Assembly (NCBI RefSeq): GCF_051020765.1
Contig: NW_027469084.1
Location: 1-64,000, forward strand
Reading direction: 5' to 3'
DNA length: 64,000 nt
Source of the DNA: Lasioglossum baleicum
Taxonomy: Eukaryota; Arthropoda; Insecta; Hymenoptera; Halictidae
In this document: positions 48,183 to 58,200 of the stretch, piece after piece
How positions within the stretch are numbered: position 1 is the stretch's first letter
Layout of the letters: each line of letters begins with the position of its first letter
Translations under genes and position numbers: made by a program
Notes under the pieces: generated by a model
The model's database searches: none
Told to the model about the DNA's origin: nothing
The model's input: the letters and a program-made list of their open reading frames with translations, nothing else

Positions 48183-49322
48183 ATGCGCACCGGTATTACC
48201 TGCCCTGAGAGTCGAAATTTCAAACACACCGTCGCAAACCCCGGCCGAGGAAATCGGCCAACCACCAGGACTACGGACGAACGCCGTCAACAGTGGGCCG
48301 ATCTAATTAAACTAGAGATCACCAACCTCTTCAACATGACCGAACCAAAGACCCCGCAATTTGTAAACACCATGCAACCAGGCACGTCCCACCAAGCCGA
48401 CACAATGGCCGGCGCCAATAGAGCGGCCGCAAGCGAGCAAGACGACACCGGAAAGAGAATGGACCGGATGCGCAAGTGGGGATGCACGACGGACGGCAAG
48501 GACCCTTTCCGGTTTCTCGAACGGATAGGGGAACTAGCCCATTCATATCACATCTCCGACGCAGAATTATTAGAGGGGGTACCGGAACTTTTGCGAGGAG
48601 ACGCCCAAGACTGGTACCGGGATAACCGCTACCAGATCAACACATGGGAGGAATTCACCGCAGACTTCCTGATGGTCTACGCCGGACACAAGACCCCGGT
48701 GCAACGGGCCCGCGAAGCACGAGCACGCGTACAGAAACCCGGAGAACCGTTCCATGAGTATATGAACGCGCTCACCACCCTCATGAGACGAGCGCTCATC
48801 CCGACGGACGAATATCTGGAAACCATCTATGAAAACATGCTACCAGATTACACGGCCATCATCGATCCAGAATCGATTTCCAGCATCCGAGACCTGCTCC
48901 GACACGCGCAACGCATCGAGAGAGCCATAGAGCGGAAAACCCAAATGCAACGGACTGCCAGCCGGCCCCTCGCCGCCGCCATCAACGAGAACCAGGACCA
49001 CACGCCAAGCCAGACACGCGCCGATCCAATCGAGGCACGACCCGCCCGACTGAGCAACACACCCCGTGGGGAAGGGGAAGCCAGTGCGATTCAAGGTGAC
49101 AACACCAACAGCTACAGTCGAATGACACACTGCTGTCGGTGTAAACAAAGGGGCCACACCCGTTTCGAGTGCAGAAACGCCTACCGGAAATTCTGTTCGC
49201 GATGTGGTCGAGACGGAATACTCACGAAGGAGTGTCATCCACCGGGACTCGTCGCACCCGATCGCTCGGGAAACGACGCACGGGGCTCGCCGCGAACGGG
49301 CGAACGCCAGCCCCAGACATAA
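48183..49322 (+). CDS. gag: GyD gag
   Basis: The frame is open from 48132; the first ATG is 48183, which I choose as start (379 codons). Capsid-like core RMRKWGCTTDGKDPF and LLRGDAQDWYRD; nucleocapsid CCRCKQRGHTRFEC and CSRCGRDGILTKEC, the second lacking histidine. It ends ERQPQT-TAA; pol overlaps in the -1 frame for up to 154 nt. Intact. Confidence 0.94.
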   Translation: MRTGITCPESRNFKHTVANPGRGNRPTTRTTDERRQQWADLIKLEITNLFNMTEPKTPQFVNTMQPGTSHQADTMAGANRAAASEQDDTGKRMDRMRKWGCTTDGKDPFRFLERIGELAHSYHISDAELLEGVPELLRGDAQDWYRDNRYQINTWEEFTADFLMVYAGHKTPVQRAREARARVQKPGEPFHEYMNALTTLMRRALIPTDEYLETIYENMLPDYTAIIDPESISSIRDLLRHAQRIERAIERKTQMQRTASRPLAAAINENQDHTPSQTRADPIEARPARLSNTPRGEGEASAIQGDNTNSYSRMTHCCRCKQRGHTRFECRNAYRKFCSRCGRDGILTKECHPPGLVAPDRSGNDARGSPRTGERQPQT

Positions 49323-52300
49323 AGTATACGCCCCGCCCCTTCCTACCGATTCGAATATTAGGAAGGGAAATCGACGCCTTGCTCGACACCGGTGCCCAAT
49401 TGTCTTGTATCAACGCCGAAGCGTACGAATGGGCGCTCGAACAAGGCATGCAAGCATCCGAACCGAGCACGCTAATCAGCCTAGCAGACGGCACGAGCGT
49501 GCAACCCGCCGGCCGCATACGACTGTCATTCACCGCACTAGGCACCGAAAACCAGCAGGACTTTACCATACTGCCGAATATGGGTCCGCCAGTACTACTG
49601 GGCATTCAAGCTATCGCGGCACTCCGAATGAACCTGAAGCCGCCATACGACATAGCAACCTGGCCCACCGCCTGCCTGTCCGAACCATGCCAGCAAATGG
49701 GCCTCCGCGTACCAGATGAAGGTGCCCGCCGACAGTTCGACGACTTCCTACAAACGGAAATGAAACTGTTTGAAACGGTACCGGGACGAACAAATCTCAT
49801 CGAGCACCGTATCAAATTGCTCGATGAAACACCGCTCAAACAGCGCTACCAACCCAGAAATCCGGCAATGCAAGCAATAATAAACGACGAAATTGAGAAA
49901 ATGCTCAATGACCGAATAATAGAGCCGTCCAGCAGCCCGTGGAGCTCGCCGGTGGTAGTTGTGAAGAAAAAAGACGGAAAGCCCAGGTTCTGCGTCGACT
50001 TCCGTCGACTAAACGACCGATCCGAAAAGGACGCGTACCCATTGCCACATATCCAGGCAACTCTCGACAAATTACGAGGGGCGAAGTATCTGACTACCCT
50101 CGATTTAAAAAATGGGTATTGGCAGGTCCCACTCGAAAATGCCAGCCGACCGCTCACCGCCTTCACGGTACCGGGAAAGGGTTTATTCCAGTTTCGAGTC
50201 ATGCCGTTCGGTCTACATTCGGCACCCGCCACATTTCAACGGCTGCTCGACCGAATAATCGGTCCTGAACTCGAACCATACGCGTTCGCGTACCTGGATG
50301 ACATAATCATCGCCAGTAAGACCCTCGAGGAACACCAGCGACATTTGCGAGAAGTCTTTCGACGCCTCCGCGCAGCCGGACTCCGCCTGAATCCCGATAA
50401 ATGTCGATTCTGCGTTAGCAGCCTCCGCTACCTCGGACACATTGTCGACCAGCAGGGGATACGAACCGACCCAGAGAAAACGAGCGCGATCGCAAAGATA
50501 GCTGCACCGAAAAACATACGGGAAGTTCGACGTTTTCACGGCATGGCCTCATGGTACCGGCGGTTCGTACCAAACTTTGCGGAAATAGTAGAGCCGCTCA
50601 CGCAGCTTACACGGAAAAACGCAAAGTGGAAATGGACCGAAGCCGAGGAGAATGCATTCCAGACACTGAAGGAGAAACTGGTCACCGCACCAGTGCTCGC
50701 CTGCCCGGACTTCGAACAGCCGTTCACCCTCCAGACCGACGCCAGTGACCACGGCCTGGGAGTCGTGCTCACACAGGGCCCCGCCAACGAAGAAAGAGTT
50801 ATCGCATATGCCAGCCACACGCTGAGCACCACAGAGCGAAACTACAGCGCAACGGAGAAGGAGTGTCTGGCCGTCGTCTGGGGAATTCGGAAAATGAAAC
50901 CTTACCTAGAGGGTTACCATTTCACGGTTCTCACAGACCACCAGGCACTCCGTTGGTTGCAACAAATCGACAGTCCAACCGGACGACTGGCGAGATGGGC
51001 CCTCGAACTACAACAGTACGATTTCGGCATCCAGTATCGGCCAGGAAAGCTGAACCATGTAGCCGACGCATTATCCCGCATCGAACCTGTACCAGGCGTC
51101 AGTCTCCTCCGCACCAAACCGCGTAACGACTCCTGGTACGAAAAGAAGATGGAGGCCGTGCAACACGATCCCGCCTCAGTTCCCGATTTCCGGATTTACG
51201 AGGGAAAACTGCAACGACGAATACCGCATCAGCTCGATTATAACGAGCCAGATTCCGGAAACGCATGGAAAATATGCATACCGGCGACCGACCGAGAGGC
51301 AGTGCTAGGGCAATTTCACGACGACCCCACCGCGGGACATCTAGGTATCGCCAAAACGAGCGTCCGCATTGCCCAGAGATACCACTGGCCAGGGATGTTC
51401 CGAGACATCGCGCGACACGTGCGCAGCTGCGTCAGCTGCCAACAATACAAGTCACCGCCCGTACCGCCACCAGGACGCCTCCACGCTAATCCCGGGACGC
51501 AACCGTGGCACACCGTGTCCGTAGATCTGGTTGGGCCACTGCCGCGATCACGCCGCGGACACATCTGGCTACTCGTCGCACTCGATCGCTTTTCGAAGTG
51601 GGTCGAACTTACACCACTTCGAAAAGCCACCAGCACTACTGTCGCCGCGGCGATCCAGAAGGATATTATCCTACGGCACGGAGCGCCACAGATCATTATA
51701 TCTGACAACGGACGCCAATTCATTGGGGAGGCGTTTACCAGTCTACTACAGGCAGCCGGCATCACGCACCGCCGTACACCTCCGTATGCACCACAGTGCA
51801 ACCCGGTCGAGAGAGCAAACAAAGTCGTGAAAACAATGCTAGCTCAGTACGTCGGGAAAAACCACGACCGCTGGGACGAAAAGTTAGACGAGGCAAGGTT
51901 TGCCATCAACACCGCATGGCATGAGGCGACCGGATACACGCCGGCATACCTGAATCAAGGCCGAGAGTTAAGAGTACCAGGACAGCAAGCAGCAGACGAG
52001 CCAACCGCCACCCCGCACCAACGCTGGAAAAATCTACGAGAAGCCCAGGAACTGGCCAAACTCCACTTAGCGCAAGCCTTCGGCAGACAAGAGAAATATT
52101 ACAACCTACGACGCCGCGAGTGGAGACCGGCCATAGGGGATCGCGTTTGGAAAAAGGAACACACGCTGTCCGACAAGGGAGCGGGCATAGCTGCTAAGCT
52201 AGCCCCAAAATATAGCGGTCCCTACACGGTGCAACGCATAATATCGCCAGTTATCGTTGACCTCCAGGACGGAAGGAGAAAATGGATTCGACACATCCAT

Positions 52301-53839
52301 ATCCAGGATCTCAAACCGGAACACATCCCCGAAAACGACGCGTGCCCGGAAAGCATCGAACCAGACGCCCCCGCGGAGCGAACCAGGATGCCCGCAACCG
52401 CCCCTGACCCGACGACTACCCCGGCCCCACGCGGCCGAGGCCGACCCCGGAAAATAATCAGTAGCCTTTATTCAATTTCCAGAATCATGCCAATGGACGA
52501 TTTTTACGGGGAGCTGAACGATCTGTTCGGCGACCTATCAGACCTCGACGAGAGACCACGGACGCCAACCACCCCCGCTCACCTAATACGGGGAGGGGAC
52601 CAGGCGACGGAGCTACCCCGGCAAGAAGCGACAACCCCGCAACCGGCCACGCCAGTCAACACCACCGTCTCGCGGTACCGCATCCCAAAACTCGCGGGAG
52701 CGCGAGGAGGGACAGCGCCACCAGCAACAACCCTGACCATAGCGGGCAACACAAAGGGCCCCTCAGGGACAGAGATCACGACGCGGAAAGCCACCCGCCC
52801 GCGACCAGTCGCCACTTCGCGACGGGCACTAGGTGGCCCCGATAGGAAAAGGGATGACACCCCCACCCCACCGCAGAAGAAACAGAAGACGGTGATCCGG
52901 GCCGTAACATGGCGACCAGGGCCAGCATATGAGGGCAACCGGCCACGGTCCGAATCGACCTCCAGCTCCCGGTCCAGCTCATCCACGATCCCGCCCACAA
53001 CCATCGAGGAGCACCGGAGAATGGCGGGACACGGGCCGTCCATTGGGCTCCCCGCAGGGCTCCCCGAACCACCCAACTGGTGGAAGGAGGGGGACACGGA
53101 GGCCCTGCGACCCCCGGTCAAAAAGCGAATCTCGCGGGTGAAAGGCAAACAGCCAACCCCTCGAGAGTCGTACCACCGCGGGGAGGCTCGACCGGCAAAA
53201 CCCGTCACCACCGCACAACGACCAGCGAGGCCAAACCAGGCAAAAGCACCGCCACCCCGAAAAGAAGGGGCCCAGCTGCCACAAGAGGTCCCACCGTCCG
53301 GGAACACGCTACCAGGCTCCTCACGGACACAAGCAACGGGCCCAACAATCCTGACGGTCAGCAAGAAGGCGTCCTCGTCTCCAAAACACAGGAGCCGAAC
53401 AACGCGGTACATGGCCACCGAAAGGGCACATGGGACGCCAAAGCTGGCACTAACACACCCGCCGACACAGCCGGCCAACCCAGCACCACCCACCCGGTCC
53501 AGAACAGCGACACCAGCCAGCTGCGAGAAACGCGCTGAAGAACACCAGCCGGAGACACATACGGCCAAAGTACCAGCAAATGAGCAACCGGGAAATGAAG
53601 GCCTTCCCACTCCCCCAGGACACCGCGACGTCAAAACGCCGATCCCGTACTCGGGAAAGGAAGGAGCGTGCCCCTCAACTTGGTACTTGTTACCCAACGG
53701 ACGACGGGTAGAAGTACCGCTACGACTGGTCACCTCCAAGCGGTTCCTAGCATCCATAGGGGACGAGAGGTGGGCCCTCCACTTCGACCGAAGTGGGCGA
53801 CTGATACGCTGCCGACAACGCGAGGGGCGAAGCACATAA
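49169..53839 (+). CDS. pol: GyD pol with long post-integrase extension
   Basis: About 1556 codons, -1 frame to gag, no own ATG needed. Protease ALLDTGAQLSC (D about residue 73), RT YLDDIIIAS (~375), RNase H LQTDASDHG and QQYDFGIQYRPG, integrase zinc finger FHDDPTAGH...CVSCQQ, core D (VDLVGPL, ~784), D (ISDNGRQF, ~845), E (NPVERANK, ~880), then the chain-end IHIQDLKPE. An AT-hook (GRGRPRK, ~1090) precedes ~460 residues of disordered extension ending in LPNGRRVEVP...LHFDRSGRL. Catalytic residues are intact, so the element may be active. Confidence 0.95.
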   Translation: MQKRLPEILFAMWSRRNTHEGVSSTGTRRTRSLGKRRTGLAANGRTPAPDIKYTPRPFLPIRILGREIDALLDTGAQLSCINAEAYEWALEQGMQASEPSTLISLADGTSVQPAGRIRLSFTALGTENQQDFTILPNMGPPVLLGIQAIAALRMNLKPPYDIATWPTACLSEPCQQMGLRVPDEGARRQFDDFLQTEMKLFETVPGRTNLIEHRIKLLDETPLKQRYQPRNPAMQAIINDEIEKMLNDRIIEPSSSPWSSPVVVVKKKDGKPRFCVDFRRLNDRSEKDAYPLPHIQATLDKLRGAKYLTTLDLKNGYWQVPLENASRPLTAFTVPGKGLFQFRVMPFGLHSAPATFQRLLDRIIGPELEPYAFAYLDDIIIASKTLEEHQRHLREVFRRLRAAGLRLNPDKCRFCVSSLRYLGHIVDQQGIRTDPEKTSAIAKIAAPKNIREVRRFHGMASWYRRFVPNFAEIVEPLTQLTRKNAKWKWTEAEENAFQTLKEKLVTAPVLACPDFEQPFTLQTDASDHGLGVVLTQGPANEERVIAYASHTLSTTERNYSATEKECLAVVWGIRKMKPYLEGYHFTVLTDHQALRWLQQIDSPTGRLARWALELQQYDFGIQYRPGKLNHVADALSRIEPVPGVSLLRTKPRNDSWYEKKMEAVQHDPASVPDFRIYEGKLQRRIPHQLDYNEPDSGNAWKICIPATDREAVLGQFHDDPTAGHLGIAKTSVRIAQRYHWPGMFRDIARHVRSCVSCQQYKSPPVPPPGRLHANPGTQPWHTVSVDLVGPLPRSRRGHIWLLVALDRFSKWVELTPLRKATSTTVAAAIQKDIILRHGAPQIIISDNGRQFIGEAFTSLLQAAGITHRRTPPYAPQCNPVERANKVVKTMLAQYVGKNHDRWDEKLDEARFAINTAWHEATGYTPAYLNQGRELRVPGQQAADEPTATPHQRWKNLREAQELAKLHLAQAFGRQEKYYNLRRREWRPAIGDRVWKKEHTLSDKGAGIAAKLAPKYSGPYTVQRIISPVIVDLQDGRRKWIRHIHIQDLKPEHIPENDACPESIEPDAPAERTRMPATAPDPTTTPAPRGRGRPRKIISSLYSISRIMPMDDFYGELNDLFGDLSDLDERPRTPTTPAHLIRGGDQATELPRQEATTPQPATPVNTTVSRYRIPKLAGARGGTAPPATTLTIAGNTKGPSGTEITTRKATRPRPVATSRRALGGPDRKRDDTPTPPQKKQKTVIRAVTWRPGPAYEGNRPRSESTSSSRSSSSTIPPTTIEEHRRMAGHGPSIGLPAGLPEPPNWWKEGDTEALRPPVKKRISRVKGKQPTPRESYHRGEARPAKPVTTAQRPARPNQAKAPPPRKEGAQLPQEVPPSGNTLPGSSRTQATGPTILTVSKKASSSPKHRSRTTRYMATERAHGTPKLALTHPPTQPANPAPPTRSRTATPASCEKRAEEHQPETHTAKVPANEQPGNEGLPTPPGHRDVKTPIPYSGKEGACPSTWYLLPNGRRVEVPLRLVTSKRFLASIGDERWALHFDRSGRLIRCRQREGRST
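52481..52482 (+). promoter_or_regulatory. GyD ORF3 splice acceptor
   Basis: CCTTTATTCAATTTCCAG ends at 52482, four bases before an in-frame ATG. Confidence 0.5.
52487..53839 (+). CDS. GyD ORF3 (in frame with pol; predicted spliced product)
   Basis: 450 codons from the ATG at 52487 (MPMDDFYGELNDLF). It shares with GyC ORF3 the N-terminal DDFY.ELN block, RPRTPTTPAHL, VTWRPG, TIEEHRRMAGH, a WW pair, and the C-terminal GRRVEVP...ERWALHFDR domain. The rest is proline-, threonine- and charge-rich. No membrane segment or signal peptide. Function unknown; it might remain only a Pol extension. Confidence 0.5.
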   Translation: MPMDDFYGELNDLFGDLSDLDERPRTPTTPAHLIRGGDQATELPRQEATTPQPATPVNTTVSRYRIPKLAGARGGTAPPATTLTIAGNTKGPSGTEITTRKATRPRPVATSRRALGGPDRKRDDTPTPPQKKQKTVIRAVTWRPGPAYEGNRPRSESTSSSRSSSSTIPPTTIEEHRRMAGHGPSIGLPAGLPEPPNWWKEGDTEALRPPVKKRISRVKGKQPTPRESYHRGEARPAKPVTTAQRPARPNQAKAPPPRKEGAQLPQEVPPSGNTLPGSSRTQATGPTILTVSKKASSSPKHRSRTTRYMATERAHGTPKLALTHPPTQPANPAPPTRSRTATPASCEKRAEEHQPETHTAKVPANEQPGNEGLPTPPGHRDVKTPIPYSGKEGACPSTWYLLPNGRRVEVPLRLVTSKRFLASIGDERWALHFDRSGRLIRCRQREGRST

Positions 53840-53952
53840 TTGTATACCGGTGATTTTCTTCTGCGATACGTGTACCATTATGTACTACATTTTCACATTT
53901 ACACAGTTTCTTTTGAATAAAACCAGTCTCACCGCCTTTCGCTCGCTTTCCC

Positions 53953-53967
53953 GAAGAAGGAGGGGGG
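53953..53967 (+). promoter_or_regulatory. GyD polypurine tract
   Basis: GAAGAAGGAGGGGGG abuts the 3' LTR. Confidence 0.85.
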
Positions 53968-55299
53968 TGTAACAGACCTACAGAACGTAGGCCTGTTACG
54001 AACAAACCCCTAGCAAACCTCCACCGGTTAGACACGACGACGCGATCTAGTAACGTACCACCGGCCTCCTGTCACAACAACAACACCGCCTGTACCGCAC
54101 GTACCCCGCACCCAGGCCCGTATTCCAACGGGAATCCAAATCAAATTTCCAAAATACTGTTCGAAAGACGGTATACGTCACCAGCAAAATACCGCACCGC
54201 ACCACCATCCCTTACCACCAAACCATCCCTATAAAAGCCGGCACGAACAAACTAGAATCACCTGAGTCTGCCAGCAGTTATCCAGGAACAACCACGTGCG
54301 ATATTCCAGTGCTGTGAGTATTCTACCTGTAACCGTTGTCCACGTCTCCGCCGTTATCGGCATCCTGGTTCCGCTGGTACGAGCCGTGCTCTACCTCGAA
54401 CACTCGGTGTGTCACCGGTCTCTTTCGCTAGGCGCGTCGCCTCCGAGAGTCGACGATTAAGAAGTGGTGTGTCCCCCTTCGACCTCGTCGAAACCCTGTC
54501 GTCCTGCCAGTCCGCTGGTGCGAGCCGTGCTCCACCTCGAACACCCGGTGCGTCACCGGTCACTTTCGCTAGGCGCGTCGCCTCCGAGAGCCGACGAACA
54601 AGAAGCGGTGCGTCACCCTTTGACTTCGTCGGAGAACCTCCTGTCCAGTTATCCCGTCGCTCCGCTGGTGCGAGTTGTACTCCACCTCGAACATACCCGG
54701 TGCGTCACCGGTATATTTCGTGATACGCGTCGTCCACGAAATCGGCCGAACTAGAAGTGGTGCGTCACCCTTCGACGTCGCCTAAGAAAGTCACCCTCGT
54801 GAGGCGAGTCGCCCACGAGGCCAGTCGAGCCAGACAAGGTGCGTCACCTTGATCGAACTCCCTGAACGACTGTCCGGAGGGACTTCGATGACCCGTGCGT
54901 CACGGCCATCGAAGGACCACGACAACCCGGCCTAGGTAGGGAGATCACGACGACAGTCGTGATCTAACTCTACTCCTGTCCATCCTGCCTGCACCCTACG
55001 CCTCTTACAGGTAGTACTCTCACAGTCACGCATCTTAAACTCACGGGCACCGTAGCACTATCACCGTGCACTATATCCTGAGGAACCGGATCCTGAGGCA
55101 CCGTAGCTTACGCGTCCGAAAGGCAGCGAGTATAATTTATTTACCCGCAACCGACTCGTCTCAGTTATTTCACCCGTACCGACTCCGTTCCTCGCGTCGT
55201 CACTCCACTTGTCGTTTAGAACCCTGGGTCGGCGAGCTGTTCAACACCAAGGAGCCCGAACGCGAGGAAGCCGAACGACGACCAAACACACCTGTTACA
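53968..55299 (+). repeat. GyD 3' LTR (1332 bp)
   Basis: Same as 46649-47980 with one visible base difference. Confidence 0.96.
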
Positions 55300-58200
55300 G
55301 CGGTATGCAGGTAATTTAACTTATGCGCATGCATTGCTGCAACTTGTGCTGTATAATTTAGAATTTTTGTTACCGCGGCATCCGATTTTTATACATGTGC
55401 AAATACTCGTACACGCTGCATTGTATTTTCTTCCGCATGCGACAAGGAGGGGACAGAGGCGAGTTCCGGCTAGCGTCTGACCCCTCCCCCCGTCCCACCC
55501 CCCTGGTCGACCCGCATAAAACTTAAAAATATGATAAAATAAAAGATAAAATCTATAAATGAAAACGTGTATAGATAAAATAGATCAAATAAAAGTCAAT
55601 AAATAAACAAATAATAATAAGTAAATAAATACAATGGACAAACCACAACAAACATAAGAAGGGGGGCAAAATAATGGGGAATAAAAGATAAAGATGAAAT
55701 TTATAATATAGAATATAAAATATATATAGAGTAAAATGAAATATTATAAAATAAAAGGACGGGGGTCGACCGGCTGGTCGCATCTTTGTAGAGGGGGGGG
55801 AGGGGATTATTGCTCCACCTCGCCCCCGCGACCTGCCAACCTCGGGGGCGCCTTAACGGCCAGCCCCCCTTGGCGGCGGTGGAAGTACTAAGTATTCCCA
55901 CCGCCGCCATTACGTCTGCGGCTCCTTACCGGGGGGCCGTCGGCCTCGTCGGGGTTGCCCCGCCGATGCTAGCCTCCTGGCGGAGAGTTGTCGGCTTCCC
56001 TCTCCCTCTCCACTGCCTCCTTCTGCGTTATCACAATCTCGCAGAAGGAGGCAAACGCTGCTCTTGCCCTATCGCTGCCGATCATGTGGTCGACCACGAC
56101 CGGCAACGAGAGGTACATCCCAATAACGCCCCTTAGGTCTCTGCGCGGCGCCGACCATGCTGGACATTCTTCCAGCGTATGGCGCGCAGAGTCCTGGGCC
56201 TCCTCGCAGTGGTGGCACTGCGATCCTCCCAGTGCCAGTTATGAACACACAGTTTGACGAAACGGCGGTATGCAGGTAATTTAACTTATGCGCATGCATT
56301 GCTGCAACTTGTGCTGTATAATTTAGAATTTTTGTTACCGCGGCATCCGATTTTTATACATGTGCAAATACTCGTACACGCTGCATTGTATTTTCTTCCG
56401 CTCGCGACAAGGAGGGGACAGAGGCGAGTTCCGGCTAGCGTCCGTCCCCTCCCCCCGTGCCACCCCCCTGGTCGACCCGCATAAAACTTAAAAATATGAT
56501 AAAATAGAAGATAAAATCAATAAATGAAAACGTGTATAGATAAAATAGATCAAATAAAAGTCAATAAATAAACAAATAATAGTAAGTAAATAAATACAAT
56601 GGACAAACCACAACAAACATAAGAAGGAGGGGCAAAATAAAGGGGAATAAAAGATAAAGATGAAATTTATAACATAGAATATAAAATATATATAGAATAA
56701 AATGAAATATTATAAAATAAAAGGAGGGGGGTCGACCGGCAGGTCGCATCTTTGTAGAGGGGGGGGATTATTGCACCACCTCGCCCCCCGCGACCTGCCC
56801 ACCTCGGGGTCGCCTTAACGGCCAGCCCCCCTTGGCGGCGGTGGAAGTACTTAGTAGTTCCACCGCCGCCATTACGTCTGCGGCCCCTTACCGGGAGGCC
56901 GGCGGCCTCGTCGGGGTTGCTCCGCCGATGCTGGCCTCCTGGCGGAGAAGGAGTCGGCTTCCCTCTCCCTCTCCGCTGCCTCCTTCTGCGTTATCACAAT
57001 CTCGCAGAAGGAGGCAAACGCTGCTCTTGACCTCTCGCTGCCGATCATGTGGTCGACCACGACCGGCAACGAGAGGTACATCCCAATAACGCCCCTTAGG
57101 TCTCTGCGCGGCGCCGACCATGCTGGACATTCTTCCAGCGTATGGCGCGCAGAGTCCTGGGCCTCCTCGCAGTGGTGGCACTGCGATCCTCCCAGTGCCA
57201 GTTATGAACACACAGTTTGACGAAACGGCGGTATGCAGGTAATTTAACTTATGCGCATGCATTGCTGCAACTTGTGCTGTATAATTTAGAATTTTTGTTA
57301 CCGCGGCATCCGATTTTTATACATGTGCAAATACTCGTACACGCTGCATTGTATTTTCTTCCGCATGCGACAAGGAGGGGACAGAGGCGAGTTCCGGCTA
57401 GCGTCTGACCCCTCCCCCCGTCCCACCCCCCTGGTCGACCCGCATAAAACTTAAAAATATGATAAAATAAAAGATAAAATCTATAAATGAAAACGTGTAT
57501 AGATAAAATAGATCAAATAAAAGTCAATAAATAAACAAATAATAATAAGTAAATAAATACAATGGACAAACCACAACAAACATAAGAAGGGGGGCAAAAT
57601 AAAGGGGAATAAAAGATAAAGATGAAATTTATAATATAGAATATAAAATATATATAGAATAAAATGAAATATTATAAAATAAAAGGACGGGAGTCGACCG
57701 GCTGGTCGCATCTTTGTAGAGGGGGGGAGGGGATTATTGCTCCACCTAGCCCCCGCGACCTGCCAACCTCGGGGGCGCCTTAAAGGCCAGCCCCCCTTGG
57801 CGGCGGTGGAAGTACTAAGTATTCGCACCGCCGCCATTACGTCTGCGGCCCCTTACCGGGGGCCGTCGGCCTCGTCGGGGTTGCCCCGCCGATGCTAGCC
57901 TCCTGGCGGAGAGTGGTCGGCTTCCCTCTCCCTCTCCACTGCCTCCTTCTGCGTTATCACAATCTCGCAGAAGGAGGCAAACGCTGCTCTTGACCTCTCG
58001 CTGCCGATCATGTGGTCGACCACGACCGGCAACGAGAGGTACATCCCAATAACGCCCCTTAGGTCTCTGCGCGGCGCCGACCATGCTGGACATTCTTCCA
58101 GCGTATGGCGCGCAGAGTCCTGGGCCTCCTCGCAGTGGTGGTACTGCGATCCTCCCAGTGCCAGTTATGAACACACAGTTTGAGGAAACGGCGGTATGCA

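Larger units (their letters stand above)
46649..55299 (+). mobile_element. GyD: complete Ty3/Gypsy element
   Basis: LTRs of 1332 bp (46649-47980 and 53968-55299) differ by eye at one position (T at 46976, G at 54295). The target duplication GCGG is at 46645-46648 and 55300-55303. PBS, gag, pol and PPT are present and the ORFs intact. It is inserted into satellite monomer 5; the array continues in register afterwards. Confidence 0.96.

Noticed and set aside
52579..53835. 418-codon minus-strand open frame
   Set aside because: Antisense to the GyD pol extension with the same compositional bias; no domain.
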